Under the pieces are notes generated by a model. That model ran no database searches. It saw only the letters and a list, made by a program, of their open reading frames with translations, and was not told where the DNA came from. 64,000 nucleotides of DNA from Ailurus styani (lineage: Eukaryota; Chordata; Mammalia; Carnivora; Ailuridae): contig LNAC01000231.1 of assembly GCA_002007465.1 (NCBI GenBank), positions 2,020,843 through 2,084,842 of the forward strand, in the 5' to 3' direction. The position numbers and the translations under genes were made by a program. Of the stretch, positions 38,394 through 50,100 are shown piece after piece; position 1 is the stretch's first letter; every line of letters begins with the position of its first letter.

Positions 38394-38925
38394 AATGGAA
38401 TATTATTCAGCTACCAGAAAGAGAGAAGTCTTGCCATTTGCAATGACGTGAATGGAACTAGAGTGTATTATGCTAAGCAAAACAAGTCAGAGAAAGACAA
38501 ATACCATATGATTTCACTCATGTGGAATTTAAGAAACAAAACAGATGAACATAAATGGGAAAGGGGGAAAAAAGAGAGGGAGGCAAACCATAAGAGACTC
38601 TGAACTGTAGAGAACAAACAGGGTTGCTGGAGGGAGGTGGGCAGAGGATGGGCTAAATGCGTGATGGGATTAAGGAGGGTACTTGTTGTGGGGCACCTCG
38701 GTGGCTCAGTCGGTTAAGCGTCCTTCTCCTTCTCTCAGCTCAGGTCTTAATCTCAGGGTTGTGAGTTCAAGGCCTGTTTTGGACTCAGTGCTGGGCATGG
38801 AGCCTACTTTAAAAAAGGGGTTGGTGGGAGGGCATTTGTTGTGACAAACCACTAAATTCTATTCCTGAAACCAGTAATAGACTATATGTTAACTCACTAG
38901 AATTTAAATAAAAAAGAAATTGGGG
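38394..38925 (+). mobile_element. L1 3' fragment interrupted by a SINE
   Basis: AATGGAATATTATTCAGCTA, ATTATGCTAAGC, ACCATAAGAGACTCTGAACT and, after the SINE, ATATGTTAACTCACTAGAAT are the L1 ORF2 end and 3' UTR in forward orientation. Confidence 0.88.
38693..38818 (+). mobile_element. Older short carnivore SINE nested in an L1 fragment
   Basis: It starts GGGGCACCTCGGTGGCTCAG and continues CGGTTAAGCGTCC and GGGTTGTGAGTTCAAGGCC. The repeat (GGAGGGTACTTGTTGTG before, GGAGGGCATTTGTTGTG after) is its target-site duplication within L1. Confidence 0.88.
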
Positions 38926-39159
38926 GAAAAAATAATTTTGGGAGAAAAGAAAGAATTTTTAAAATAATAATAAAACAACTTTATCTTTTCAAAGTTCAGT
39001 TTCCCAAGTTTATTATCTGGGTTTTATTTTTAAAGAGAATGTGAAATGTCACTTGGTGTATTTGTTTTTCTTTTCCTCCAAACCAACTATTCCTTTCACA
39101 TCTTATTTATATCAAATCATAACCTGACACCTCCACTACTTAGATAAGCCATTATTTAA

Positions 39160-39275
39160 CCTAACCTCTTGTGTCCTAGCCAAGAGCTATTGACATCTAC
39201 CATGGAGGGCCAAGCACAACACCAAGTGCTTGAGTTCAGAAGTGTTTCCTGAATGAGCCAGCAAACAAACGAATC
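39160..39275 (+). mobile_element. L2-type 3'-end relic, weak
   Basis: GGGCCAAGCACAACACCAAG and GTGTTTCCTGAATGAGCCAG resemble the L2 3' end. Confidence 0.35.
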
Positions 39276-39628
39276 CCTAAATCTGACACCATCTCTTTCC
39301 ATGTCCTAGGCTAAAAATCTTGAGTCTGACTTTTATGGACATTTGGAGAAAAATAGTTCACCATTCCCTTTGATAGCCTTTTCTAGGTTTTGTTTTAGTT
39401 TTATGTGATAACAAAATCCCTATTCAGAAGGCTTTTTTTACCCTTATCTCCACCCTAAATCCCTTATGCTGTAGTTCAGTATGCTTTTGTATTTGTATGT
39501 CCAGGTTATTTTTATTCAAATAAAATAAAACAAGTTCTCTTTTTGTAGTAATTTTTGGCTAGGACTAATTTTCATTTATGTGATAATTAGCTGCTTTCAG
39601 TAACTTATTTTTTAAATTCATTTAGCAG

Positions 39629-39764
39629 CAGCAACAGAAGAACCAGAAGTGATTCCAGACCCAGCCAAGCAGACAGACAGAGTGGTGAAAATAGCAGGAA
39701 TTAGTGCTGGAATTCTGGTGTTCATCCTCCTCCTCCTAGTTGTCATACTAATTGTAAAAAAAAG
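39629..39764 (+). CDS. PTPRK: PTPRK exon: membrane-proximal stalk and transmembrane helix
   Basis: This exon encodes the extracellular stalk ([20 protein letters not shown]) and a single hydrophobic helix ([20 protein letters not shown]) followed by the stop-transfer lysines IVKK. The acceptor is a tandem TAG-CAG-CAG. Starting at 39,629 gives the Ala-Ala-Thr I recall for human PTPRK, starting at 39,626 adds one Ala, and 39,632 removes one. The first codon needs a G from the preceding exon. The donor is AAG|GTAAGA and leaves two bases (AG), completed to AGC (Ser) by the juxtamembrane exon or to AGG (Arg) by the optional exon at 42,836. In the family this stretch lies next to the ADAM10 shedding site and contains the gamma-secretase cleavage region (established knowledge). 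Confidence 0.95.
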
Positions 39765-42700
39765 GTAAGACCTGATTTTGTTCTGTCCCATTCACCTACC
39801 ATTTATGTCACTAGTTTTCAAATACTGTTTTGTTTCCTTGAGCTCTACTGAAATAGAACAAACAAGAATTGAATTTTGACAGTGTTGCCAGCATCTGAGT
39901 CTATTTCTCATGGTTTTTAAATAAATTCCTATCAGTTCTTTACAGTTTAATTTTGGATATAAAGGTATAATTTTTGTCAAGTTAACTTTGAAATTAGTGT
40001 ATGAATTTCTCAGATGCAGAGATACTTGATACTCATTTATTTTATATTTTGAAATGTTATTTATTAATAATGGCAAAAGTGTTTACTATGATACTTGGAT
40101 TATGGTTGTGAATTAGTTTGTACTCTTACTCTATTTTTCTAAATGTTGGCTACAAGTAAGATATGAGAAGAATCTAAATACTATTTTGTGAAATTGTATA
40201 TTAAATATTCGCTGACTAAACATTTCAGCACATTAGTATGAAGAGTCTTTTTTTTTTTAATTGAGCATTAGTCTTTTATACAATATCAACCAATATCGCC
40301 ATCTCCTGGAATTCTATGAAGATATTAAGACCTACTGGAATTTAAACTGAACTCTATTCAGGAGATTAAAGTATACTCCTGCTGGAAAACATTTCGAAGT
40401 ATACAGTCTTTATAACTTGAACTCCTTTCCATTCTATAAAATGTCATTATCTGCAAGGCATTATCTGAGAAACTGATACAACTCTCCTATCCTTCCAATC
40501 ATATGTTTTAGATTATACTGCAGTTTGGAAGGACTTTTCAACAAGTCTTTACATGCAGAGTACAGTCCGAAAATAGCTTTGTGTGTAGATGTGTTTGAAA
40601 TTTATGATTATAGCGAATATTAAATGATGTTGCTTACATTACATTAAATCATATACTAGTAGGATTGTTTTATACTCAAATCATTAACAATATAGATAAG
40701 ACTCATACTACATGTTTAATCAATCCATCAGAGTTTATTTTAATGTATTGCCTCTTTACAATTATCCCCTGGAGATATATATGTTGGAGAAGACACATCT
40801 GCATTAGAAACATTAGGTATGCATCATAGTGTTTTGTGTTAAATTAGCTACATACGTGCTTTCCCTAATAGTGCTTTCTCTTTTTGCTGTTGTCTACCTC
40901 TGTGATTGGAGAATACATCATAATTGAGACAGGAAGGTTTAAGTATTTTAGTAATATGAACTTGCCTATCAAGATCAATAAAATGGTTGATTGTAACCTT
41001 TCAGATCCTATGTCTCTATTCAGTTTCAATTTATATTTGCAGAGTTAACTAAACTGTTTAGAGAGTTAACTAAACTTTGCTTCACAGTTAAAACTATTCC
41101 AGTCCCTTCAGATTGGAAATGAGAGCATGAAATTGGCCTCTGATTATGTCCTCACTCAGTTAGAACTGGGTTAAACTTACTGGCTTTATTTGTTATTTAT
41201 TCAACACTTATTTATTATAGTAGCCTTCCTTATCCATGGCCCTCTGTTTCAGAAATAACAACAACAAAAAAAAAATTTAAATACATTTCCTAAAGTAAAC
41301 CAAAATAATCTCTAAGCATGATAATTTTTGTGTGGGTGAAATGCTCTGACAACGGTCTAAAATTGCATAATGTACAAATTCTTTTTCTGGTTCATAGCTT
41401 AAATGGTTGGCCTCTATTAAAATGCTTCATGTTTGACTTCTCATAATTATGCATTGACTGTCTTTTGATAGAAAGTATACCAGGGCTTTTGTTTCTCTTC
41501 CTCACCACAATCTTTATGACTAGGAAAAGTTGCAATTTTATAGACAGAGAAAGTTACATATTTAGATTATTTCCTTCCAATATATAATATTAGAACTAAA
41601 TTACATGAATCCCTTATCTAAGCAACTTTGTAATGACTTTTACTCATATGTAGTATGTCTCACATGTATCATGTATGATTTAATCACAAATGTTTATTAT
41701 ACATACACAAAGGCAGATTTTATAATCATATTGCATAGTATCAAGCTTAATCAATTTTAATATATAATATTTCCCTCCTAATACACACCTTTATAATAAA
41801 ACTAATGTAAAAGCAAGCTATTTTAGTCTCATATGATCTTTATTTTTATGGGAAATTAAGTTTCTCGAGACTTTATCCCTCACTGGGAATAATATACATA
41901 GGTATATTTCTCATGTTGAAAAAAGTTCTATGTGTCTTTGAGTTTTGTGTAAAGACATGGTTTGGAATTCAATTTAATAAAATTCTACAGCTGAGGGTAT
42001 ATATAAAGTAAGTTTTTAGGCTTAAGAAAAGGGATAGTGCATCTCTCAAAACGCAATGTCATTTTTTTTTTAATTTAAACGCTGTTAAATTATTTCCAAA
42101 TGTATGCCATTTTTTCATTGGTTATGTATTATATTTTAAATGTGCAGCATGAATACATTATTAATTCCTGACATAAATTTGAAATTACATTTCAATACAG
42201 TAAATGTTTGTGTTTGATATTATGATCACATACATCTACTGTGGAAATATCTCCGTGTATATATAGTGCATGGGGCATATGTATATTCACATAATATACG
42301 TATGCACCCCTGTACCATTAAGGTATATCAACTTGTTTAGAAATTTAGATGTCACTCTGCATATATTCTATATTAACTTAATAGATATTTATGTTTTGTA
42401 TCTAACGAAAAATAGTCAATTTAGTGTACAAGTTCTATACAAAGCAGTTCCATCTGTCATGGCTTTTCAATGGTAATGGATAATATTATGCTTAACTGCA
42501 TGTTGAAAAACACAATCCATTTAATTTTTAAATTTTTCTGGCAGCAAGAGAAATATCAGCATGCTGTTTTCCAAATTATGTATTTTAAATTTTATTTTTC
42601 TATTGCATATCTGTCTGTTTAATTGCATGGCAAAAAAAGATATCTAACCAAAATGCATGAGCATATTGAAATGCAAACCAAAAAAAAAACATGACTTTTA

Positions 42701-44103
42701 TTTTATTTTACTTTATTTTATTTTATTTTACTTTATTTTTTAACGCACATTTTTCTGCTTTATTGAATGTGACAGAGTCACGCTTTTCATTCACCATTGC
42801 TTCTCTTTTTCCACTGTCTGTGATTTGCTTGCCAGGAGGAGCTACTATTCTTACTCCTACTACCTGTAAGTAGAAAACGGGTGATATACAACTTTACATG
42901 TGTTAAAGATGCAGTATCCCTTTTCAAAAAACAAGAGCAAAAAAATCTTAAAATGTTTGTGATTTTGGTGATATTTTCTGGATTCTAAAATATTAAGTTT
43001 AACCATTAACTTATTTTGTTAATCTTTTTAAAAAGGGATATTGTATTTCTGTATGTGCAGCTACTTTTAATTTTATTTAAAATTTTCCACTAGTAGCTTT
43101 AGACTACAACCCAAAACATCATTTATTTACTTAAGTCAAATCTGTATCTTATAAACATGATACCTCATACTACAAATCAGGTCAGGTCTAACTGTGATAA
43201 CATCTTTCTCCACATTTCCAGGAATCCAGGACGGGTTATAACTTCAGAACACCTTTGGTCTGGCCATCTAAGCAGGCAGTATGCTCTTCTAAAAACAAAT
43301 GGATAAAATGATAATGTTGCAATGACAAAAAAAAAATCCTTTTAGAAAAGAAAAATTGAGTTAATTTATTATAACTTAAAACATTCAATGATTTTATAAA
43401 ACCAAGACCAAAAAGAACCTGTGATCCTACACAAAACATACCTAGGTGTCCTTTATTTTCCTTTCTCTTCCAAACAGTTAGCTCACCCTATACTTAGGTA
43501 TGAATGTTAGTTTGAATAAGGACAGAGAATACTGTTCCATTTCTCTAGTCATCTTCAGTTTCGTATCTTAGATGCCAGAGTATTCATCCAATTCAAAGGA
43601 ATGATACAAAAGAATATTCTTGGGCATTGCTTAATTTTTATGCACCAACTTTTAAGGTTTAAGCGTTGTGATTAAGTATTTTTCGGGGCATTTATCCCAC
43701 AGTATGTATTTTATGAGGTAAATTTAAGCTAGCTTTACAATAAAAATTGATAAGAGTCTCAATGACAATAATGGAGGTCTGCCAATATTTTAAATATTAT
43801 AAATGCTTGGCTTCTTATAATCTGCTAAAACAAGCAGGTGTAAACCAACGGTGCTCTTAGCTTATTGTGATGAATCATAATATCCTGGTTAAATCATGTT
43901 TGATGAAGCCAAAGGTAATTAACTGTACCATTTCATACAATTATGGAACACTTTTCCACTTTATAGCCCACCCATATATCCACCTGCAGAAGTTTATGCT
44001 CTTGGCTGCTTTGATAATGAAACTCATTTGCACATCTGTCAAACTCAAGTAGTTGCAAAACAAATTGCCTAATTGTCCTGAAGTGCACCATATATGCATA
44101 CAT

Positions 44104-44156
<53 letters not shown>

Positions 44157-47100
44157 GTATATATATGTTGCTCAAAGAGAGAAAAAGCATCAAACATATA
44201 GGAATCAATAAGTATTGATAAGAATGTCAGTAAGCTTACGATTAACCATTGATGTACCTGTAATATTAGAATGGGATTGCCTTTTTAGTGGATGGATAAC
44301 ATTTCTTTATTCTAGGCTGTATAGTAGGTTATGATACTGTTACTATAATACTTAGGGCTATTAGCACTATTAGTTATAATTCAAAAGAATGTCACAGATA
44401 CATGATTTTTAAAGCTGCTCAGACACACCTAATCTAAATCTAGACATATCTGATCTAAACATACCTAACCTGAATTGGTGATTTTTTTAATAAAAGTAAA
44501 TAAATAAATAATATTTAAAAGAAAACGAGTTGTGATCTTGGAGCTAACATTCATTGGCATTGTCATAGTGACTGTCACTCGTGATCAAANTAATAAAAGT
44601 AAATAAATAAATAATATTTAAAAGAAAACCAGTTGTGATCTTGGAGCTAACATTCATTGGCATTGTCATAGTGACTGTCACTCGTGATCAAAACACTAAC
44701 TGTGGTGTTAATTTTTATTTTGTAATAACCTGAATTAAAGCCTACCTCACAGGGTTGTTGTGAGGGTTAAGGTAAAAAAAACCAAGTTATAACGCATGGC
44801 TGGCAAATAGTAACAACGGTTATATTCCTCCCCCCATAATTTGTCATCTAACAAAGGTTTGTGAATCTGAAGTCTTTCATTGCCATGAAAACTTTATCTG
44901 CCATACATTTGACAAGTTAATTGCCTATTTTTCCTTAATAACAAAATGTACATATAAATTATATATGTTTTAAAGTAAAGCCCCGAAGTTTAAATCTGTC
45001 TTTTCTAAATGCTTTGAACTGCCCATCCTCAAAATTTTAAATTATTTTTAATCCACATTTCAAGTTATGTTATTTTTATCCTGAATCAATCTCTAATTTT
45101 TTGAAGGGTGAATTCATTCTTCTTGCCCAAAAAACAAAGATTGGGAGTTATTTCTTAAATTGTTGGGGTTTTTTTGTTTTTTGTTTTTTTGCTGTTTTAA
45201 CACTTTTAATGGGCAAACCATTTGGCTGTATTCACATTCTTTTTCTCAAATTTAGGACAACTAATGTTTAATTCCTAGAGCCAAGTAGATGGATGCTTCA
45301 TATTATTATATACTTGTAATGTGACTTTTTAAAAAATGTCAGTAACTGGATTTAGTGTAACAGTTTAGGCTTAGAACCAGGTCATTCTTCACTACTTATT
45401 AGGTAAATAACCTTGGGCAAGTTATTTAACTTGTCCGAGCCTCAGTGAACTCATCTATGCAATTAGAATCCTCATGCCTTTTTCAGTGGGTTGATCTGAG
45501 AATTAGTTAAATTAACAAATGAAAAGTGTGAAACATAACAAGCCTAATTCATCCATTCAGCAAGCATTTATTGAGTGCCTACTATGTGCCAGAGATGCTC
45601 TAAGTGCTAGGAGTCATCGTCCTTCTCTCCATGGAACACACAGTAGGGAAACAGTAGGATACTTGCACTGATACATGAATGAGGGTTTTCATAGCGGAAA
45701 AGATGGTGCTATAAAAATACCTAGCAGCGGAGCACCTGGGTGACTCTGTCAGTTAAGTGTCTGACTCTTGATCTCAGCTCACGTCTTGATCTCAGGGTCA
45801 TGAGTTGAAGCCCTGTGTTGGACTCCATGCCTAGCTTGAAAAAAAACCACCTAACAGGGAAACCTAACCGGAGGCGGGTTGTATTGGGATCAGAGAAGCC
45901 TCCTGTTGCAGTGAGACAGAAGGGAAGAGAACCAGACATTAGAGGGAAAGGAACATTGTGGGTCAAAGAACAAATACCTTATATGATGGTCTAGAGGTAA
46001 GTTTGCAAAGTAAAGTCTATAGACTTAAAATGTGACCTGCTGATGTTTAATTTGCCCCCTACATGGTCTCAAGAAATAGATCGACTTGAAAAAAATCAGG
46101 AAATTTAACATAAATTTTCAGATTCATGATTTGTCTTTAAAAATAAGTTTTAAAATGAAGAGCTCAACACTAGGATCAAATGCCAGTAGTCACTTAGGCC
46201 AAGTTGCCCCCTGAATGGCTTTCCAGTTCTCCCCCATCCCCACTCTTCCATACAATGTCAGCACTGGCAACAGCACTCATCTGTATTCCCTGTCTGAAAT
46301 CTTTAAGATTTTTGCAGGGTTTTACCCCCTCACCTAGAAAAAAGAGATAATAACTCTTTCAATGAATACAGCAAATATCACTAATAAATGATGGTGGTAG
46401 TGATCAGGGTAGTGATGGTGGCGGTGGTTGTTCTTGTTATACTTTTGTCATTGTTGTCTTATTGCTAGTATTGTCATTACCATTATTATTATTTCTTTTA
46501 AAAGAGTAATGCCATTTGCATCCTAAAGCCTAGTTTCTGACTATCTTATTTAAGTGCCAAATCTGTCGTATCAATATATTGGGTGTGTTGGGTATGTACC
46601 CCCTGAGGTCAGGTACTATAATTCTCAGGAAGAAAAATCCGGAGTAGCTCTCAAATTGCCACATTAATTTTGTAAAAGAAAAGCCCTTGGACACAAATAC
46701 AACCATTAAATGAGCCTTTAAAAAATATTTGTAGTATATTTACTCTAGTACAGATTCTAATGAGAATCAGAAGAATATGTCCTAGTTAATGATCTAGCTG
46801 AGAAATGGCATTCTTCAGACGACTAAGGAATAATAATTCCAGGGCAACATAAACTACTGCCATAAACATAATCTGGCTACTACAGGCTTTTAGAATGCCT
46901 TTATTTATATTATATATAAATTGCCTTGTTAATGTGATATAAATGTTTTATATACCTTTAATAGTTTTTTACTGCATGTTTTATGTGTAACATTCACAAA
47001 GAACCAAAATGTGTTTCACACCCTTGATGTAGGAGATAAAGATGTCAATATTTGAGTAGCTCCAAAGTCTCATTCTACTAATTTCTACATCTCCTCAGTT

Positions 47101-50100
47101 ACTTGCCTGTTGCATTTATAAGGCACTTCTTCAGTGAAGACTCTGCTGTGTGGTTCTCAAACCCATTTTTAGGATTTGACCATGGCTGTAACTCAAGATT
47201 ATGATCATTTGTATAATACGTCAACATTGTATTTTCCAAATTTTTCTCAGGGTGCTTTTCTTACACAGTACATAATTTTTCCATAGATATGTGTATTTGC
47301 ATTAAATCTAGCAGTGTTAAATTCTGCAACTCTGCAGATTAAGTTGGGATTAATGTTATAAATATGCTGCTAAATATGTTAATGCTACACATGTTGCATT
47401 TTTCCTGAATAATAAAACAGAGAATGAAGAATGGGATTTCTTTGTGCATTTTAATTGGGTGACTAGTAAAATAACTTTGAAAACTAGTCATGTTATTCCC
47501 CAGAAGAACTTCTAAAAGGTGATCAAAAGAATTAATCACCCAAAAACCAAAATTTAGCTTTAGCTTAAATTTTCCTTGAACAGTTTTACTAAGGAAGTAT
47601 TTATTTATGGCTTTAATAAACCGTAGTTATAATTTACGACTATTTTAATGATACAAGAAATGAAAGGCTTCAATTGACCGCTTGAATGTTGAAATAGCCA
47701 TATGACAAATAGTTGTATAGGTTCCAGCAGATGTTGTTTGAATATCCAGCCTAACTCCTGAAATTAGGAAATTTAGAGATTCCAAACTACATCTATATGT
47801 ACTCTTATCCTTGGGCTTTCTTAAACTACTTACTGCTGGTGTCAACTCTCCTTCAAGCCTCACACTAAGGTTTCCCATTTGTATTTGCCTTGGCAGCAAG
47901 CTTGCTAAAAAACGCAAAGACGCCATGGGGAACACTCGGCAAGAGATGACGCACATGGTGAATGCTATGGACCGAAGTTATGCTGATCAGAGCACTCTGC
48001 ATGCCGAAGACCCTCTTTCCATCACCTTCATGGACCAGCATAATTTCAGTCCAAGATGTAAGTTCTTCATTAAAATTTTAATAAGTGATTTTGAAGCCCT
48101 TTAAATCACTTTGAATTCACCACGTTAACTTTGAATGGTGAGAAAAAGTAAAACAGAAATGGACAAAGCAGCCAGAAAGAGAAAATGTGATAGGGAATAT
48201 TATGGAATTTTTAAGAGGACTTGTTTTCAGTCTTGACACTGGATTTCATTTAACTGCAAACCGTATGACTTTTATTACTGTATCATAAAAGATATTCATA
48301 TACTACTTAATGCCAAATCATATGTCATTGCTCTAAGTTGAAATACTCGATTGCCTACATAAAATTAGCTCACTTCAGAATTTATTTATAATTATTTTGC
48401 CATTTGAGTCTTCTTTCATGTAAGGTAAAGTTCCTTTAGAACTTTAACATCATAATGCTTTTTGGGAATTATTAGCATGGGTAAAATTATTCTGCTATTC
48501 TACAAAGACTCCTGGAGAATTTCAGTAATAAAACGTTAACTAGGAAAAAGAAGAGACGACATGCTCTTAAGTATCTGATGTGAAATCCAAAAATTTACTT
48601 GAACTGAGGGATTGGCAAGGAATGGTAAAATCCATCCATCCATCTGTTCATCCATATTAAAAATTCCTAATGTTGATCTATAAAGGCAGGACTTCTAAAA
48701 CATTTATGCTGAAGTACTCTTTCATGGCAGATGATTTGAATAATTACCCCATAATCAATATTACTGTTTATCTTTAGATTTCCTATGAATTTTATATTTT
48801 GTTCTATAGCACTGTGTTTATTTTGGTACTTAAATTTTAAGTGAAATTACCTGACTGTTTCTTCAAATCCTCATGTAAAAGCGATGCATGAGGGAGGCAA
48901 ATCATGTTTCTCCCTGACCATGTATACAGAGAAGCATTCTCAGATTCTAGAGATTGGCTTACTCCAGTTTGAAACATGGATATAAGGAAAGAAGCACACA
49001 AAACAAGTATTATTTCCTATACAGATTGTGCATATACATAGTGGTAAGGTTGAGAAAATAAAGTATTTATAGGATGTGTGTATTTATGTTTTCTCGGAAA
49101 GGGAAGATTTTTTTTCCTGCTATGTGCAGCTTGGGGAAAATTTTCAGTAATTACTGGCCCTAAAAGCAGCCATCATTTTCCTTGATATATACTGACCAAA
49201 TTAATAGCTGTACCACTGTATGAGTCATTTTGGAATTTAATTTTAATCATGATAGCGTCTTTTTATCTATTTTACTCCTATTTCAATATAAGAAAAACGA
49301 TAGAGAAAAACATAAAATACTATTTTTGTTGAAAATAAGTTTTGCTGAAAATATAGATGTACCATCTCTCTAACCACTTCATTTAATAATTAATCAAAAG
49401 GCATTTGAGAGCATTTTTGTTCCCCAAACTTTTCTACCTATTGCCTGTGTTAGTACTTTATTAGGAAACTTGAATTCAGTACTGTAACTAACTGCAGATA
49501 TCCACTTACAAACTTAGAAAAAGTATTAACTCTATTACAGTTAGCTGAAAAAATTTATTTGGAATGAATATGAGGTAATTATTTTTCTAATTATTTTGCA
49601 CTTGAGAGATCTAAATGGGTCTCCCCCCCCATTTTATAATCTTTATAATATCAAGTCAAATCTTCCTGGCTTTTAAAATTGAACAGAATACTGAACTTTA
49701 ATTATAGATGCACCTTTCCTGGTGTTTTGAGATAACCCAAGCTGAAAAAGAGAATTTTGCCTTTGCCAGTTACGGTAATCAAAGATGAATAATTATATTT
49801 CTTAAATAGTTATAAGATATTTTCTTATATATAAGATATACTTCCTATATATAAGATATATTTCTTATAATAGTTATATTTCTTAAGAAAACATAAATCT
49901 ATTTTAAAGGAAAAATGTAAAATACAACTTGAGGGCAATATATTCCTTCATGAGCTCTGTTTTCCTGCAGTGCCCAGTGATCCACTTGTGCCGACTGCTG
50001 TGTTAGGTGAGGCCCTAATTCTTTATCATTCTTCCTTGCATGGATCATACATCCTTGCATGACTTATAGCTTTGTGTACACAGTAACTGTTTATAGTGTA

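Larger units (their letters stand above)
1..39625 (+). other. PTPRK: Large PTPRK intron upstream of the transmembrane exon (3' part)
   Basis: I looked for the preceding membrane-proximal and FN3 exons by eye and recognised none. Open frames here are short and explained by repeats or chance. The intron holds most of the window's mobile elements: the near-full-length L1, several SINEs, L1 3' fragments, MIR and L2 relics, two U2 snRNA fragments, the 190-N gap and one single-N join. Stretches without a listed repeat (for example 60-1,140, 3,150-5,130, 5,380-7,590, 14,970-16,200 and 36,840-38,350) show only AT-rich sequence with no feature I can name. Confidence 0.85.
42866..47896 (+). other. PTPRK: PTPRK intron (Tyr-rich optional exon to juxtamembrane exon)
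   Basis: The intron contains a (CA)n tract at about 44,106-44,152, a 102-bp tandem copy around a single N at 44,590, MIR relics near 44,735 and 45,365, an older SINE at 45,728, and a GGTGGT/ATT-rich low-complexity patch near 46,385-46,500. Nothing is recognised in 46,510-47,890. Confidence 0.8.
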
